Shown piece after piece: positions 23,721-31,392 of a stretch of DNA of 64,000 bases. The notes beneath the pieces are model-generated. The model did not search any database, had not been told where the DNA came from, and saw only the letters and a program-made list of their open reading frames with translations. Every line of letters starts with the position of its first letter. Positions within the stretch are counted from its first letter, which is position 1. Origin of the DNA: Desulfofundulus salinus (GTDB lineage Bacteria > Bacillota > Desulfotomaculia > Desulfotomaculales > Desulfovirgulaceae). The position numbers and the translations under genes are program-made. Location: the NCBI RefSeq assembly GCF_003627965.1, contig NZ_RBWE01000001.1, forward strand, positions 2,776,463 through 2,840,462. Reading direction: 5' to 3'.

Positions 23721-24254
23721 CTAAAACTCGATCCCCCGCTGGGCTCTAATCCCCTTTTGATAATGGTGCTTGATTTCCTTCATTTCCGTGACCAGGTCCG
23801 CCCGGTCAATAATTTCCGGGGGAGCGTCCCGGCCAGTAAGCACTATGTGCAGCCGGGGTGGCTTTTTGTCCAGCAGGGCGAGTACTTCATCGAGGCTAAT
23901 GAGCCCGAACTTCAGGGCGTACAGGATTTCATCCAGGATAATCAGGTCAAAGTTCCCCGCCGCTACTTCCTTTTCTGCCTCATTAAGGGCAGCCCGGGCT
24001 GCCGCCCGGTGTTCCTCCAGGCTTTTACCGTTGCCCACCCGGGTAAATCCTTCCCCCAGCTGGCGGATTTCAAAGCCGGGACCCAGCCGGGCGGGAGCAT
24101 TCAATTCACCGTATTTCCACCCACCCTTAATAAACTGCAGCACCAGCACCTTCATCCCCTGGCCCCAGGCCCGCAGGCCCATGCCCAGGGCGGCGGTGGT
24201 TTTACCCTTGCCGTTGCCGGTGAAAACCAGGATCAGCCCCTTTGTTTCACTCAT
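23721..24254 (-). CDS. cobO: Cob(I)yrinic acid a,c-diamide adenosyltransferase (CobO/BtuR type)
   Basis: Transfers adenosyl from ATP to Co(I) corrinoids in cobalamin synthesis or salvage. The 177 residues show the P-loop variant FTGNGKGKTTAALG near residue 9, LVLQFIKGGWKYGE near 40, the NFDLIILDEILYAL block near 100 and VLTGRDAPPEII near 140. An ATG with a GGGGGGAGAGGG site upstream gives the normal length; a longer N-terminus has no family support. It is the first visible gene of the corrinoid island on this strand and supports its corrinoid theme. Confidence 0.93.
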   Translation of the reverse strand: MSETKGLILVFTGNGKGKTTAALGMGLRAWGQGMKVLVLQFIKGGWKYGELNAPARLGPGFEIRQLGEGFTRVGNGKSLEEHRAAARAALNEAEKEVAAGNFDLIILDEILYALKFGLISLDEVLALLDKKPPRLHIVLTGRDAPPEIIDRADLVTEMKEIKHHYQKGIRAQRGIEF

Positions 24255-24483
24255 TTTTCCCTCTCCCCCCAGGTAAAGTCTACAACCGCAATGTATCCCC
24301 TCTTTACGTTTGATTTTGGGACAAACTGTTAACATCCTCTATTTTCGCTTTAACCAACGGCGTTGTTTTCGTACACTCCCCGGGATCCCCGAAAGATATC
24401 CACACTTACTCCCATCGGACCGGAGCTTCCCGGAGCTGTGAAGGCGGAATGTCACGGGCAGGCGGCTTTCAGGCGCCGCCGGC

Positions 24484-25269
24484 TTAAGCGCCGGCTCCGG
24501 GCAGCCCGAACAGGCACCGGGCATTCGCCGTGGTCGCCCGGGCCAGCTCCTCCAGGGTCACGCCCTTTAAGGCGGCTATTTCCTCCGCCACATAGCGCAC
24601 ATAGGCCGGCTCGTTGCGATTTCCCCGCCGGGCCTGGGGGGTGAGGTAAGGAGCGTCGGTTTCCACCAGCAGGCGCTCCAGGGGTACCCGTGCGGCCACC
24701 TCTTTGGGCCGGCGGGCATTGGGATAGGTCACCGGCCCGGCAAAGGAGATGTAAAAGCCCATGGCCATACATTCCCTGGCCATTTCCCAGCTGCCGGCAA
24801 AACAATGCATTACTCCCCCGGCCGGCCCCACACCGTCCCTGCGCAGGATGTCCAAAATGTCCCCGTGGGCGTCCCGGTCGTGGATGATCACCGGCAGGCC
24901 CAGTTCCCGGGCCAGGGCCAGCTGCTCCCGGAAAACCCTTTGCTGCACGTCCCGCGGGCTCAAGTCCCGGTAATAGTCCAGGCCGATTTCCCCGATGGCC
25001 ACCACACCCCGCCGGCGGCTCATTTCCCGCAGCCGGACCAGGTAATCCTCCGGAACCCCCCCGGCATCGTGAGGATGGATGCCCACGGCGGCAAATACAA
25101 AGGGATATTTTGCGGCCAGAGATATGGACCGGGCGGAGGAAGGCAGGTCGTAACCGGCATTGATTATCTGCACCACGCCGGCCTTTTGGGCCCGGTCCAG
25201 CATTTCTTCCCGGTCGGCCTCAAATTTGCGGTCGTCCAGGTGGGCGTGGCTGTCAATCAGGTGAATCAT
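24484..25269 (-). CDS. tatD: TatD-family metal-dependent hydrolase
   Basis: A 261-residue TIM-barrel hydrolase with the full set of TatD metal ligands: DSHAHLDD at residue 7, GIHPHDA near 63, AIGEIGLDYYR near 92, VIIHDRDAH near 127, HCFAGS near 155 and ETDAPYL near 205. Family members act as 3'-5' DNA/RNA exonucleases or D-aminoacyl hydrolases; the substrate here is not shown. It overlaps the metG stop by 4 bases (ATGA), the conserved metG-tatD pair of Firmicutes. Confidence 0.92.
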   Translation of the reverse strand: MIHLIDSHAHLDDRKFEADREEMLDRAQKAGVVQIINAGYDLPSSARSISLAAKYPFVFAAVGIHPHDAGGVPEDYLVRLREMSRRRGVVAIGEIGLDYYRDLSPRDVQQRVFREQLALARELGLPVIIHDRDAHGDILDILRRDGVGPAGGVMHCFAGSWEMARECMAMGFYISFAGPVTYPNARRPKEVAARVPLERLLVETDAPYLTPQARRGNRNEPAYVRYVAEEIAALKGVTLEELARATTANARCLFGLPGAGA

Positions 25270-26828
25270 GCTAACCCCCTGTCCTTTTCCAGGGTCTTCA
25301 GATCAATGCGCGGGAAGAGGGCTTCGCCCCGCCGCACCTTTATTCCCGCCGGCAGGCGCCCCCAGCTCAAGGACTCCCAGGTATGGAGCCCGGGTTGGTC
25401 GGCAATGCCCAGCTGGGACCAGATCCGGCCGGGAGTGTTGGGCATAAAGGCGGTGATCAACACGCCGATAAAGCGCACGCTTTCCGCCAGGTTGTAGAGC
25501 ACGGTGTTCAGGCGTTCCCGGCGGGCGGGATCCCGGTTCAAAACCCAGGGCTCCGTTTCGTCGACGTACTTATTGGCCCGGTTGACCAGTTTCCAGATGG
25601 CGCCCAGGGCGCTGGACAGCTCCCGGCGGTCTATCAGCTCCTCCACCGCTGCAGGGGTTTGTTCGGCCAGTTCAATTAGTTCCCGGTCCACGCCTTCCGC
25701 CGGCCCGGGCTGTGGCAGCACGCCGCCGGAATACTTTTCAATCATACCCAGGGTGCGGCTGACCAGGTTGCCCAGGTCGTTGGCCAGGTCGATGTTAATG
25801 CGCTGCACCAGGGATTCCTCGGAGTAATAGGCGTCGGCACCAAAGGGCATCTCCCGGAGCAGGTAGTAGCGGATGGCATCCACCCCGTACCTGTCAATCA
25901 GGACCAGGGGATCCACCACGTTGCCCTTGGATTTGCTCATCTTCCCGCTCTCCAGCAGGAGCCACCCGTGTCCCACTACCTGCCGGGGCAGCTCAATGCC
26001 GGCGGCCATAAGGATAATGGGCCAGATGATGCTGTGGAAGCGTACGATGTCCTTTCCCACCAGGTGGACGTCGGCCGGCCAGAACTTGCGGAAAAGGCTG
26101 TCGTCCTCGCTGCCGTAGCCCAGGGCCGAGATGTAGTTGGTCAGGGCGTCCACCCAGACGTAGATCACGTGCCTGGGATCGAAGGGCACCGGGATGCCCC
26201 AGTCGAAGGTGGTGCGGGAAACGCACAAATCTTCCAGACCGCTTTTGATAAAGCTGATCATTTCGTTGCGCCGGGAGACGGGCTGGATGAAATGGGGATT
26301 TTCCTCGATGTACTGCAGCAGCCGGTCGGCATACCTGGACAGGCGGAAGAAGTAACTCTCCTCCCGCACCAGCTCCACCGGCCGGCCGCAGTCCGGGCAG
26401 TTGCCCTCCTCCAGCCGGCTTTCCGTCCAGAAGGTTTCGCAGGGAGTGCAGTACCAGCCCTCGTAGCTGGCCTTGTAAATGTCCCCCTGGTCGTAAAGCT
26501 TCTGGAAAATGGCCTGGACCACCCGCTTGTGCCTTTCCTCGGTGGTGCGGATGAAGTCGTCATAGCTGATGTCCAATTTTTTCCACAGGTGCTTGAACCC
26601 GGCCACAATCCTGTCCACATATTCCTGGGGAGTCATACCTTTTGCCCGGGCGGTGCGCTCAATTTTCTGGCCGTGCTCGTCGGAGCCGGTTAAAAACCAG
26701 ACGTCGTAACCGGTGAGGCGTTTGAACCGGGCCATGGCATCGGCGGCCACGGTGGTGTAGGCATGGCCGATATGCAGGTTGTCGCTGGGATAATAAATTG
26801 GCGTAGTGATGTAAAACGTTTTGCGCAA
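25266..26828 (-). CDS. metG: Methionyl-tRNA synthetase
   Basis: Charges tRNA-Met. The 520-residue class I enzyme has HIGH (LHIGHAYTT near 20), a zinc knuckle pair (CTPCETF and CPDCGRP near 125-145), the methionine-site segment and KMSKSKGN near 300. It lacks the C-terminal EMAP/tRNA-binding domain seen in 650-residue forms. The start is TTG with AAAGGAGGG 9 bases upstream; the ATG-like start further out lies inside the T-box terminator. Expression should be set by the T-box leader directly upstream. Confidence 0.95.
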   Translation of the reverse strand: MRKTFYITTPIYYPSDNLHIGHAYTTVAADAMARFKRLTGYDVWFLTGSDEHGQKIERTARAKGMTPQEYVDRIVAGFKHLWKKLDISYDDFIRTTEERHKRVVQAIFQKLYDQGDIYKASYEGWYCTPCETFWTESRLEEGNCPDCGRPVELVREESYFFRLSRYADRLLQYIEENPHFIQPVSRRNEMISFIKSGLEDLCVSRTTFDWGIPVPFDPRHVIYVWVDALTNYISALGYGSEDDSLFRKFWPADVHLVGKDIVRFHSIIWPIILMAAGIELPRQVVGHGWLLLESGKMSKSKGNVVDPLVLIDRYGVDAIRYYLLREMPFGADAYYSEESLVQRINIDLANDLGNLVSRTLGMIEKYSGGVLPQPGPAEGVDRELIELAEQTPAAVEELIDRRELSSALGAIWKLVNRANKYVDETEPWVLNRDPARRERLNTVLYNLAESVRFIGVLITAFMPNTPGRIWSQLGIADQPGLHTWESLSWGRLPAGIKVRRGEALFPRIDLKTLEKDRGLA

Positions 26829-26849
26829 AAACAGATCCCTCCTTTGCCG

Positions 26850-27260
26850 CCATAAAAAAACTCCGCCCAGTTTACCGGGACGGAGATCTTTCCGTGGTAC
26901 CACCCAGATTCACCCCGGCCTCACGGTCCGGGGCCTCGGCCAGTACGGCCACAAGGGCAAAACCTTTGCGGCGATACTGCAAGCATGGATAACGGGTGCT
27001 CAACCCGGCCCCACCTACTGACCCTTCACTGAGTTATTCGACAAGCGTGATTTAGCTGCCGCTTGGCTCAAGTCGCTCGCTTTCGAGCTAAATCACGCTC
27101 TTAAAACCCTTCACTGAAAAAGTGTGCCCCTTTGGGCCTTAAGGGCGTTCAGCGGGCAGCTCCGGGGCCATGTTCAAACTGTCTTCCCCGGCGGGCTTTC
27201 ACCTGACCCCCGCTCTCTGTACGGGTACTGGCAGCTCTACTCTTCCCCTTCATCACTTGT
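26850..27260 (-). promoter_or_regulatory. T-box riboswitch leader of metG (methionine specifier)
   Basis: The minus strand carries the T-box bulge TGGGTGGTACCACGGAAA (26889-26906), followed by a terminator (CTCCGTCC / GGGCGGAG, then T7 at 26853-26887) directly before metG. At the far end lies a stem I with GAAGAGTAG. An ATG sits in a GAAC-ATG-G specifier context at 27169-27171, consistent with sensing uncharged tRNA-Met. The leader is longer than usual because a palindromic element lies between stem I and the antiterminator. Confidence 0.9.
27021..27117. repeat. Palindromic insert in the T-box leader flanked by 12-base direct repeats
   Basis: ACCCTTCACTGA occurs at 27021-27032 and again at 27106-27117. 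Between them are 73 bases with a perfect 14-base inverted repeat (AGCGTGATTTAGCT at 27044-27057 and its complement at 27086-27099) around a 28-base centre. The layout resembles a tiny transposed element with a target-site duplication, or a repeat-mediated duplication. It forms a strong independent hairpin that would leave the flanking T-box parts intact. Confidence 0.7.
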
Positions 27261-27348
27261 TCCCAATACCTAGATTGTATTTAAAAAAGCCTTGACTTGT
27301 CAAGTTTTCCCTTGCAGCGAGAATTTTATACAAAAAAACCAAAACCTA

Positions 27349-27377
27349 TTGACTTTTACTGGGACACTTGGTACCAT
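27349..27377 (+). promoter_or_regulatory. Probable SigA-type promoter of the AbrB-like gene
   Basis: TTGACT and TACCAT are spaced by 17 bases, ending about 60 bases before the TTG start. The -10 is weak (4/6), and other AT-rich hexamers lie nearby. Confidence 0.4.
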
Positions 27378-27439
27378 TTACTTGCATGATAAAATAGTTT
27401 ATTGTCGATCTATGTAAATTTTAAGGGGAGGGAAAGACT

Positions 27440-27694
27440 TTGAAGTCGACGGGTGTTGTTAGAAAGGTGGACGAGCTGGGCAGGGTGGTTATTCCCATCG
27501 AACTGCGGCGGACTCTGGGGATTGATGAGAAGGACGCCCTGGAGATCTACGTAGACAACGAAAAGATCATCCTCAAGAAATACGAGCCCGGCTGCGTCTT
27601 CTGCGGCAACGCGGCAGAAGTACAGCTTTACCGCGGCAAGCTGGTGTGCCGGAACTGTGCCGTGGAAATGTTTGAAAACGCCAAGGCCATGTAG
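27440..27694 (+). CDS. AbrB/SpoVT-family transition-state regulator
   Basis: An 84-residue DNA-binding protein. The N-terminal swapped-hairpin AbrB domain reads VVRKVDELGRVVIPIELRRTLGI, then DALEIYVDNEKIILKKY. The C-terminal half has CVFCG and CRNC knuckles that can bind zinc, a combination common in clostridial AbrB proteins. The start is TTG with GGGGAGGG 7 bases upstream. It is divergent from metG. It probably represses stationary-phase or sporulation genes, as AbrB does in Bacillus; targets cannot be read here. Confidence 0.9.
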   Translation: MKSTGVVRKVDELGRVVIPIELRRTLGIDEKDALEIYVDNEKIILKKYEPGCVFCGNAAEVQLYRGKLVCRNCAVEMFENAKAM

Positions 27695-27765
27695 AGGAAT
27701 CATACATAACCTTAAGATCATGGTGAAGGGCCGGGTGGGAAGGGGTTCTGATTACCAACCGGCCC

Positions 27766-28629
27766 TTAAGAATTTGCACCACTGTCCCGAACCACCTGGT
27801 TATAAACTTCCCGCCGGGGTATTCCCCGTTGCCGGGCCACCTCCCGGATGGCTTCCTTTTTATCCATGCCCCGGGCCTGGAGCAGGGCAACGTGCTCCTT
27901 CAGTGAAAGCCCTAACCAGGATTCATCCCGTGTATCCGATACCTCCCCTTCCCGGGCGCCGGCCACCACCAGGGTAAACTCACCCCGGGGAGATTGGAGG
28001 CGAAAGTGTTCCACCGCCTGGGGTAACGTACCCCGCCAGATTTCTTCATATTTTTTGGTCAGCTCCCGGGCAACGGCAATCTGCCGCTCTCCCCAAATAT
28101 CCACCATATCAGAAAGGCTTTCCAAAAGACGGTGGGGGGCTTCGTAAAAAATAATGGTCCGCCTCTCTCCTTTTAACTCCTCCAGCTTGCGGCGCCGGGC
28201 GCCGGCCGCTGTCGGAAGGAAACCCTCAAAACAAAAAGAAGAGGTGGGCAGACCAGAGGCCACCAGGGCCGTCAGGGCCGCGTTGGGCCCGGGCAGGGGC
28301 ACCACCGGAATGCCCCGACCTATGGCCAGGGAAACCAGTTCCTCCCCGGGGTCGGATATACCCGGCATGCCGGCATCGGAAACCAGGGCTACCTTCAGGC
28401 CGGCTGCAAGCAGGTTTAAAAGATGCCGGCCCATTTGTCGGCGGTTGTGTTCGCGGTAGCTGACCATCGGTGTGTGAATATCGTAATGGGCCAGGAGCTT
28501 TCTGGTGTGCCGGGTATCTTCGGCCGCAATCAGGTCCACTTCCCGCAATATCCGCAAGACCCGCAGGGTAATATCCTCCAGGTTGCCAATGGGTGTGGCA
28601 CAGAGAAAGAGGATTCCCTGTTGATTCAC
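27766..28629 (-). CDS. rsmI: 16S rRNA C1402 2'-O-methyltransferase RsmI
   Basis: Methylates the ribose of C1402 in the ribosomal decoding centre. A 287-residue tetrapyrrole-methylase-fold protein with LFLCATPIGNLEDITLR at the N-terminus, AAEDTRHTRKLL near 35, SDAGMPGISDPG near 85 and PLPGPNAALTAL near 112, all RsmI hallmarks. The start is GTG, overlapping the yabA stop by 4 bases. The order yabA-rsmI on one strand with tmk, holB and ricT upstream matches the Bacillus cluster. Confidence 0.95.
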   Translation of the reverse strand: MNQQGILFLCATPIGNLEDITLRVLRILREVDLIAAEDTRHTRKLLAHYDIHTPMVSYREHNRRQMGRHLLNLLAAGLKVALVSDAGMPGISDPGEELVSLAIGRGIPVVPLPGPNAALTALVASGLPTSSFCFEGFLPTAAGARRRKLEELKGERRTIIFYEAPHRLLESLSDMVDIWGERQIAVARELTKKYEEIWRGTLPQAVEHFRLQSPRGEFTLVVAGAREGEVSDTRDESWLGLSLKEHVALLQARGMDKKEAIREVARQRGIPRREVYNQVVRDSGANS

Positions 28630-28931
28630 CTTCCGCCCTCCCGCTCCCTATCCCAAAATGCCTCACAAAACAGGCATTCCGTCGTACGGATGCGGCCAAA
28701 GTGTACGTTACAAATATGAAAACCCTGCTGGTAGAGATCCCACAGGTTTTTCAGCCCTCCCCTGGCAGGGGTGCTATCACCGGTCTGCCCGTAGGCCCTG
28801 GCCAACTCCTCCCGCAACTTGTCATTCTCCTCCATTAAAAGGCGGATCTGTTTTTTGATTTTCTGCATGTCGCTCCCGAGTGCCTGGATCCTGGCTTCCA
28901 TTTCCTTGATCATTGCGGTCAGAGCTTGCAC
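28626..28931 (-). CDS. yabA: Replication initiation control protein YabA
   Basis: Zinc-binding negative regulator that bridges DnaA and the DnaN clamp and limits re-initiation. About 101 residues: an N-terminal coiled-coil (IKEMEARIQAL through LMEENDKLREEL), then a C-terminal zinc module with HICNVHFG and CLFC. A GTG start preceded by AGAGG is chosen; another GTG three codons earlier is possible. Its 5' end overlaps the 3' end of ricT by roughly 110 bases in another frame. Confidence 0.88.
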   Translation of the reverse strand: MQALTAMIKEMEARIQALGSDMQKIKKQIRLLMEENDKLREELARAYGQTGDSTPARGGLKNLWDLYQQGFHICNVHFGRIRTTECLFCEAFWDREREGGR

Positions 28932-29748
28932 ACTGGTCACCTCTCGTCTTGGTGATTACCTCGTTAAAAGAATACTCCTTGTTGAGCCTGGTTTCCTTTA
29001 ATTCCACCATCACGGTTTTACGAAAAATATTTACGGCCGTAACCCTGCCCTCTCCATGGGGCGTCAGCACCCGGGCGCCAATTTCGGGATGTTCCTCCTT
29101 AACCTGTTCGTAAATCTCATTTTCATACTTAAGACAGCACATCAACCTCCCGCAAATACCGGAAATCTTGGTGGGATTCAGGGAAAGATTCTGGTCCTTG
29201 GCCATGCGGATGGAAACGGAGGCAAAGTCGCACAACCAGGTGCTGCAGCATAATTCCCGTCCGCAGCAACCCAGGCCGCCCATCATCTTGGCTTCATCCC
29301 GCACCCCAATTTGCCGCAGCTCTATGCGAGTGCGGAAAACCGCTGCCAAATCCCTGACCAGTTCCCGAAAATCAACCCGCCCCTCGGCGGTAAAATAAAA
29401 GATGATCTTGTTGCCGTCAAAGGTCTGTTCCACGTCCACCAGCTTCATGGGTAAACCGTGGGCGGCAATCTTCTCAAGGCAGATCTGAAAAGCCCGTTTT
29501 TCCTTTTTCTTGTTTGCTGCGATCTTTTCCAGGTCTTCTCCGGTCACCGGGCGAATGACCTTTTTTAAAGGCGCCACCACCTCTTCGTCCGGTACTTCAG
29601 TGGGCCCGATCACCACCTGCCCGTTTTCTATACCGCGGGCCGTTTCCACAATAACCAGATCGCCGGGATTAAGCTGGTATTCCCCGGGGTCAAAGTAATA
29701 GATTTTACCCGCCCGCCTGAACCTGACCCCTACAACCCGGTAGGGCAT
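28822..29748 (-). CDS. ricT: PSP1-domain protein RicT (YaaT)
   Basis: Component of the Ric (YaaT-YlbF-YmcA) complex that promotes mRNA maturation, competence and sporulation in Bacillus. The PSP1 domain reads VVGVRFRRAGKIYYFDPGE, GDLVIVETARGIENGQVV and the cysteine block GGLGCCGRELCCSTWL with CGRLMCCLKYE, which can hold Fe-S clusters as reported for the Bacillus complex. Length is 308 residues. The last 40 residues are hydrophilic, low in family resemblance and translated from the overlap with yabA. It stands between holB and yabA as in Bacillus. Confidence 0.92.
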   Translation of the reverse strand: MPYRVVGVRFRRAGKIYYFDPGEYQLNPGDLVIVETARGIENGQVVIGPTEVPDEEVVAPLKKVIRPVTGEDLEKIAANKKKEKRAFQICLEKIAAHGLPMKLVDVEQTFDGNKIIFYFTAEGRVDFRELVRDLAAVFRTRIELRQIGVRDEAKMMGGLGCCGRELCCSTWLCDFASVSIRMAKDQNLSLNPTKISGICGRLMCCLKYENEIYEQVKEEHPEIGARVLTPHGEGRVTAVNIFRKTVMVELKETRLNKEYSFNEVITKTRGDQCASSDRNDQGNGSQDPGTRERHAENQKTDPPFNGGE

Positions 29749-29790
29749 GTCTTTCCCTCCATTCAGCCTCCCTGGTCTTAGCGCCCCCGT

Positions 29791-30780
29791 TCAGGCGGCG
29801 CCGGCCAGGCGCATAAAAAGCATTTCCAGTGCCAGTCTGGTATTAACGTTTGCCAATAGGGAATCCCTGGTTCCTTCAATTTCTTTGATGATGGCAAGCA
29901 GCCGGGTACGGCTGTAAAAACGGGCTTCCCGGTCCACCAGGGGAAGATAATCCTGGTTGAAAAGCAACCCGGGAGCCCCTGTTTCCGTCCATACCAGTAA
30001 ATCCCGGTACCACAGCAAGAAAAGCTCCAGGTAAACTAAAGCCTGCTCTTTATCTTCAGCCAGCAGCGCTGCCTGCCGGCAGGCTTCCGTAACAGAAGCG
30101 CGACCCAACCCGGCGGCCATATCCACAACCCTTTGCCGGACGGCAAAATAACCGCCCTTCATGCCGGCCAGCCGCACGGCCCGCCCGGGACATCCCCCGG
30201 TGAGCCGGGCCAGCAGCTCCAGTTCGTCCCGGGAAACGGCCGTTTCCCTTTCCAGGATACCGGCCACCTGTTCCGCGGGCAGCGGGTGAAAGGTGAAGAT
30301 CTGGCAGCGGGAAAGGATTGTGGGCAGCAACGCCTGGGGACGATCCGAAATTAAAACAAGCACCGTACCGGCCGGTGGTTCTTCCAGGGTCTTTAAAAGA
30401 CAGTTGGCCGCCTCGTGGGTCATCAGGTCCGCCTGTTCCACGAGAAAAATTTGCCGCTGTCCCTGATAGGGAGAGAGGGTAATCCGGCGCAACATCTCCC
30501 GCATCTGCCCGATCTTGATGGACGCCCCTTCGGGAGCAATCCGGTGCAGGTCGGGATGGTTTTGTCCGGCTACCTGCCGGCAATCCCGGCATTGACCGCA
30601 GGCATCCCCACAGTCAGGCTGCCGGCACAGCAGGGCGGCCCCAAAGGCCAGGGCCGTGGTGGTCTTACCCACGCCGTCCGGCCCGGCAAATAAATAGGCA
30701 TGACTGACCCTGTTTTGTTCCACGGCCCGGCACAGGGCGCGGATGATTTCCCCATGTCCAATAATGTTCGCCAACTTCAC
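29791..30780 (-). CDS. holB: DNA polymerase III delta' subunit
   Basis: Clamp-loader subunit that with delta and DnaX loads the sliding clamp. The 329 residues have an AAA+ fold with GPDGVGKTTTALA near 35, a four-cysteine zinc module (CRQPDCGDACGQCRDC near 53-68), FLVEQADLMTHEAANCLLKTLEEPP (sensor and SRC region) and ISDRPQALLPTILSRCQ. The start is GTG next to the tmk stop. It is in the tmk-holB-ricT-yabA-rsmI cluster. Confidence 0.93.
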   Translation of the reverse strand: MKLANIIGHGEIIRALCRAVEQNRVSHAYLFAGPDGVGKTTTALAFGAALLCRQPDCGDACGQCRDCRQVAGQNHPDLHRIAPEGASIKIGQMREMLRRITLSPYQGQRQIFLVEQADLMTHEAANCLLKTLEEPPAGTVLVLISDRPQALLPTILSRCQIFTFHPLPAEQVAGILERETAVSRDELELLARLTGGCPGRAVRLAGMKGGYFAVRQRVVDMAAGLGRASVTEACRQAALLAEDKEQALVYLELFLLWYRDLLVWTETGAPGLLFNQDYLPLVDREARFYSRTRLLAIIKEIEGTRDSLLANVNTRLALEMLFMRLAGAA

Positions 30781-31392
30781 CTAAAACCTCTCCTCCACGG
30801 CCTTTAAGATCTGCCGGTGGAGCTCCCGGCAGCCCAGGCGTCCGTCCAGCACCAGGTAACGTTGGGGCGCCCTTTTTACCAGCTGGCGGTATCCCCAGCG
30901 TACCCGGTCAAAAAAATCCAGCCTTTCCTGTTCGATGCGGTCTGCCCTGCCGGTCAGCCGGGCCAGAGCCTCGGCGGCCGGCATGTCCAGCAACACCGTT
31001 AAGTCGGGCACAAGCCCTCCCGTGGCCAGGGCGTTAAGCTGTTCCAATTCCTTCAGGTCGAGGCATCGTCCGTAGCCCTGATAGGCCAGGCTGGAATCCA
31101 CAAAGCGATCGCTGATCACCACCCGGCCGCCGGCCAGGGCGGGGCGGATGGTGCTGGCCACCAGCTCGGCCCGGGCGCCGGCGTAAAGAAGGGCCTCGGC
31201 CAGGGGGGTTAAACCGGCCAGTACCGGATCGAGTAAAAGGCTGCGGATCTTTTCCCCCACCGGGGTCCCCCCGGGTTCCCGGGTGAGTACCACCGGGTGC
31301 CCCCGCTGGACCAGGGCTTGAGCTAAAAGCCGGGCCTGAGTAGTTTTCCCGGCCCCGTCAATACCTTCAAAAACTACGAAAAAACCTTTCAC
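30781..31392 (-). CDS. tmk: Thymidylate kinase
   Basis: Phosphorylates dTMP to dTDP. The 203 residues have a P-loop FEGIDGAGKTTQ near residue 8, the DR-like TREPGGTPVGEKIR near 37, VISDRFVDSSLAYQGYGR near 92 and a LID with TGRADRIEQ near 148. The start is GTG overlapping the decarboxylase stop by 4 bases; holB follows at once. Size and motifs are standard. Confidence 0.95.
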   Translation of the reverse strand: MKGFFVVFEGIDGAGKTTQARLLAQALVQRGHPVVLTREPGGTPVGEKIRSLLLDPVLAGLTPLAEALLYAGARAELVASTIRPALAGGRVVISDRFVDSSLAYQGYGRCLDLKELEQLNALATGGLVPDLTVLLDMPAAEALARLTGRADRIEQERLDFFDRVRWGYRQLVKRAPQRYLVLDGRLGCRELHRQILKAVEERF

